Below, one piece after another: positions 5,154-5,790 of a DNA stretch of 5,790 nt. A model generated the notes under the pieces. That model saw nothing but the letters and a program-made list of their open reading frames with translations, searched no databases and was not told where the DNA came from. Origin of the DNA: Lachnospiraceae bacterium. GTDB taxonomy: Bacteria > Bacillota_A > Clostridia > Lachnospirales > Lachnospiraceae. The stretch lies in assembly GCA_016281675.1 (NCBI GenBank), contig JAEEJD010000124.1, forward strand, positions 1-5,790, read 5' to 3'. Made by a program: the position numbers and the translations under genes. How positions within the stretch are numbered: position 1 is the first letter of the stretch; every line of letters begins with the position of its first letter.

Positions 5154-5790
5154 ATTCGGCAGCTTCTTCGGCCGGAGCGAACACCGGCTTTTGATCTTCA
5201 AATATGTTGCGATCGAAGATCCATATATATGTGCTGTCCTGGAACTTGATCTCATCGACTTTGTTGGCACCGAGAGTGTCGGCGGCAAATTCCATGTCCT
5301 GACTGTCAACGACGACAAAGTATCTGTCGACTCCGGGAGCATCCTCGTATTCCCACGGCTCGGATTGATAGTGTCTTACTTCGTATGAACCGTCGGTATT
5401 GATCGTTATCGGACTGACGACGATCTGTCCGTCGGAAAGCACCGTGGCGGCATTGGATGAATTCCAGAATGAAGAAGAATATCCGCGTGTCAGGCCGTTC
5501 TCTTTGTATATCTCGATCAGCTGGTCGTTTGTGTTCGCGTTTAATGCGGACGGTATCTTTTTGACCGACACAAGACATGTAAGTGCGCATATCGCAAGAA
5601 CGGGAACAAACAGAACATACCAGCGCACGAACTGTTTTGTCTTTAACATCTCGAGTATGAAGAGCATCGTAACGATGAGAGCGCAGCATGCAAGACCCGC
5701 AAGACGCCAGTTCGAAACGAGCGCATAGCTTACCGAATAAGTGATCATTGTTGTTGCGAACATGATCCAGTAGAAGAGGATCAGAAGACG
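5152..5790 (-). CDS. C-terminal part of a polytopic membrane protein, likely GT-C type, start outside window
   Basis: The minus-strand frame remains open to the right edge (RLLILFYWI before the Met at 5763), so the gene begins outside and 212 residues are visible. Three hydrophobic segments come first: the edge to about AlaLeuVal at 5710, WRLAGLACCALIVTMLFILE, and WYVLFVPVLAICALTCLVSV. A hydrophilic tail of about 135 residues follows, presumably extracytoplasmic. The tail contains GYSSSFWNSSNAATVLSDGQ and YFVVVDSQDM, aromatic and beta-like, and ends in an acidic Ala/Glu-rich stretch (FAPAEEAAE). Soluble C-terminal domains containing a similar GYxxFWN motif occur, as I recall, after the membrane part of clostridial GT39-like proteins, so a lipid-linked sugar transferase is plausible. 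The catalytic N-terminal loop is not in the window, so function stays inferred. It is followed after eight bases by another multi-pass membrane protein gene, indicating one operon. Confidence 0.75.
   Translation of the reverse strand, partial: RLLILFYWIMFATTMITYSVSYALVSNWRLAGLACCALIVTMLFILEMLKTKQFVRWYVLFVPVLAICALTCLVSVKKIPSALNANTNDQLIEIYKENGLTRGYSSSFWNSSNAATVLSDGQIVVSPITINTDGSYEVRHYQSEPWEYEDAPGVDRYFVVVDSQDMEFAADTLGANKVDEIKFQDSTYIWIFDRNIFEDQKPVFAPAEEAAE

Noticed and set aside
5152..5763. The rightmost minus-strand gene starting at Met 5763
   Set aside because: The frame continues to the edge with hydrophobic residues typical of a membrane helix and no ribosome site precedes 5763, so the gene is cut by the window.

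Overview
The window looks like a cell-surface polysaccharide region of a Clostridia-type (Bacillota) chromosome, probably Lachnospiraceae-like. The grounds are the short-form UDP-glucose dehydrogenase, strong purine-rich ribosome binding sites, moderate GC, and a membrane protein resembling a DUF6020/GT-C type that I associate with gut Clostridia. The genus cannot be read from the sequence, and no transposon, phage, CRISPR or tRNA gene was seen.

Left part, plus strand. The window opens inside ugd (to 1019), which makes UDP-glucuronate for capsule or exopolysaccharide. Downstream is a non-coding stretch (1020-1406) with two unusual elements. The first, about 1031-1236, has the features of a structured RNA: a 9-bp long-range pairing, a long internal hairpin and a clean Rho-independent terminator. 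The second is a near-consensus promoter (1272-1300) running directly into a tandem array of 13-bp repeats (1298-1375). Each repeat is built on TAAC / G(T/A)TA half-sites. The array precedes a TetR-family regulator (1407-1955), which is followed by a small, very basic two-helix membrane protein (2010-2333). The simplest reading is an autoregulated regulator operon whose operator is the repeat array.

Middle, 2334-2486. This is a convergent junction with two hairpins. The hairpin near the plus-strand gene has its T-rich side on the minus strand. The hairpin near the minus-strand gene has its T-rich side on the plus strand. The two terminators are therefore interleaved and the transcripts should overlap at their 3' ends.

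Right part, minus strand, read right to left. A tightly packed set of three genes: the C-terminal end of a polytopic membrane protein with a large extracytoplasmic tail (5790-5152, start outside the window); a 581-residue multi-pass membrane protein of probable GT-C glycosyltransferase type (5143-3398, TTG start); and a 304-residue soluble TPR/Sel1-like helical repeat protein (3401-2487) whose ATG overlaps the upstream TGA as ATGA. The two membrane proteins probably handle lipid-linked sugars at the cell surface. The function of the repeat protein is unknown.
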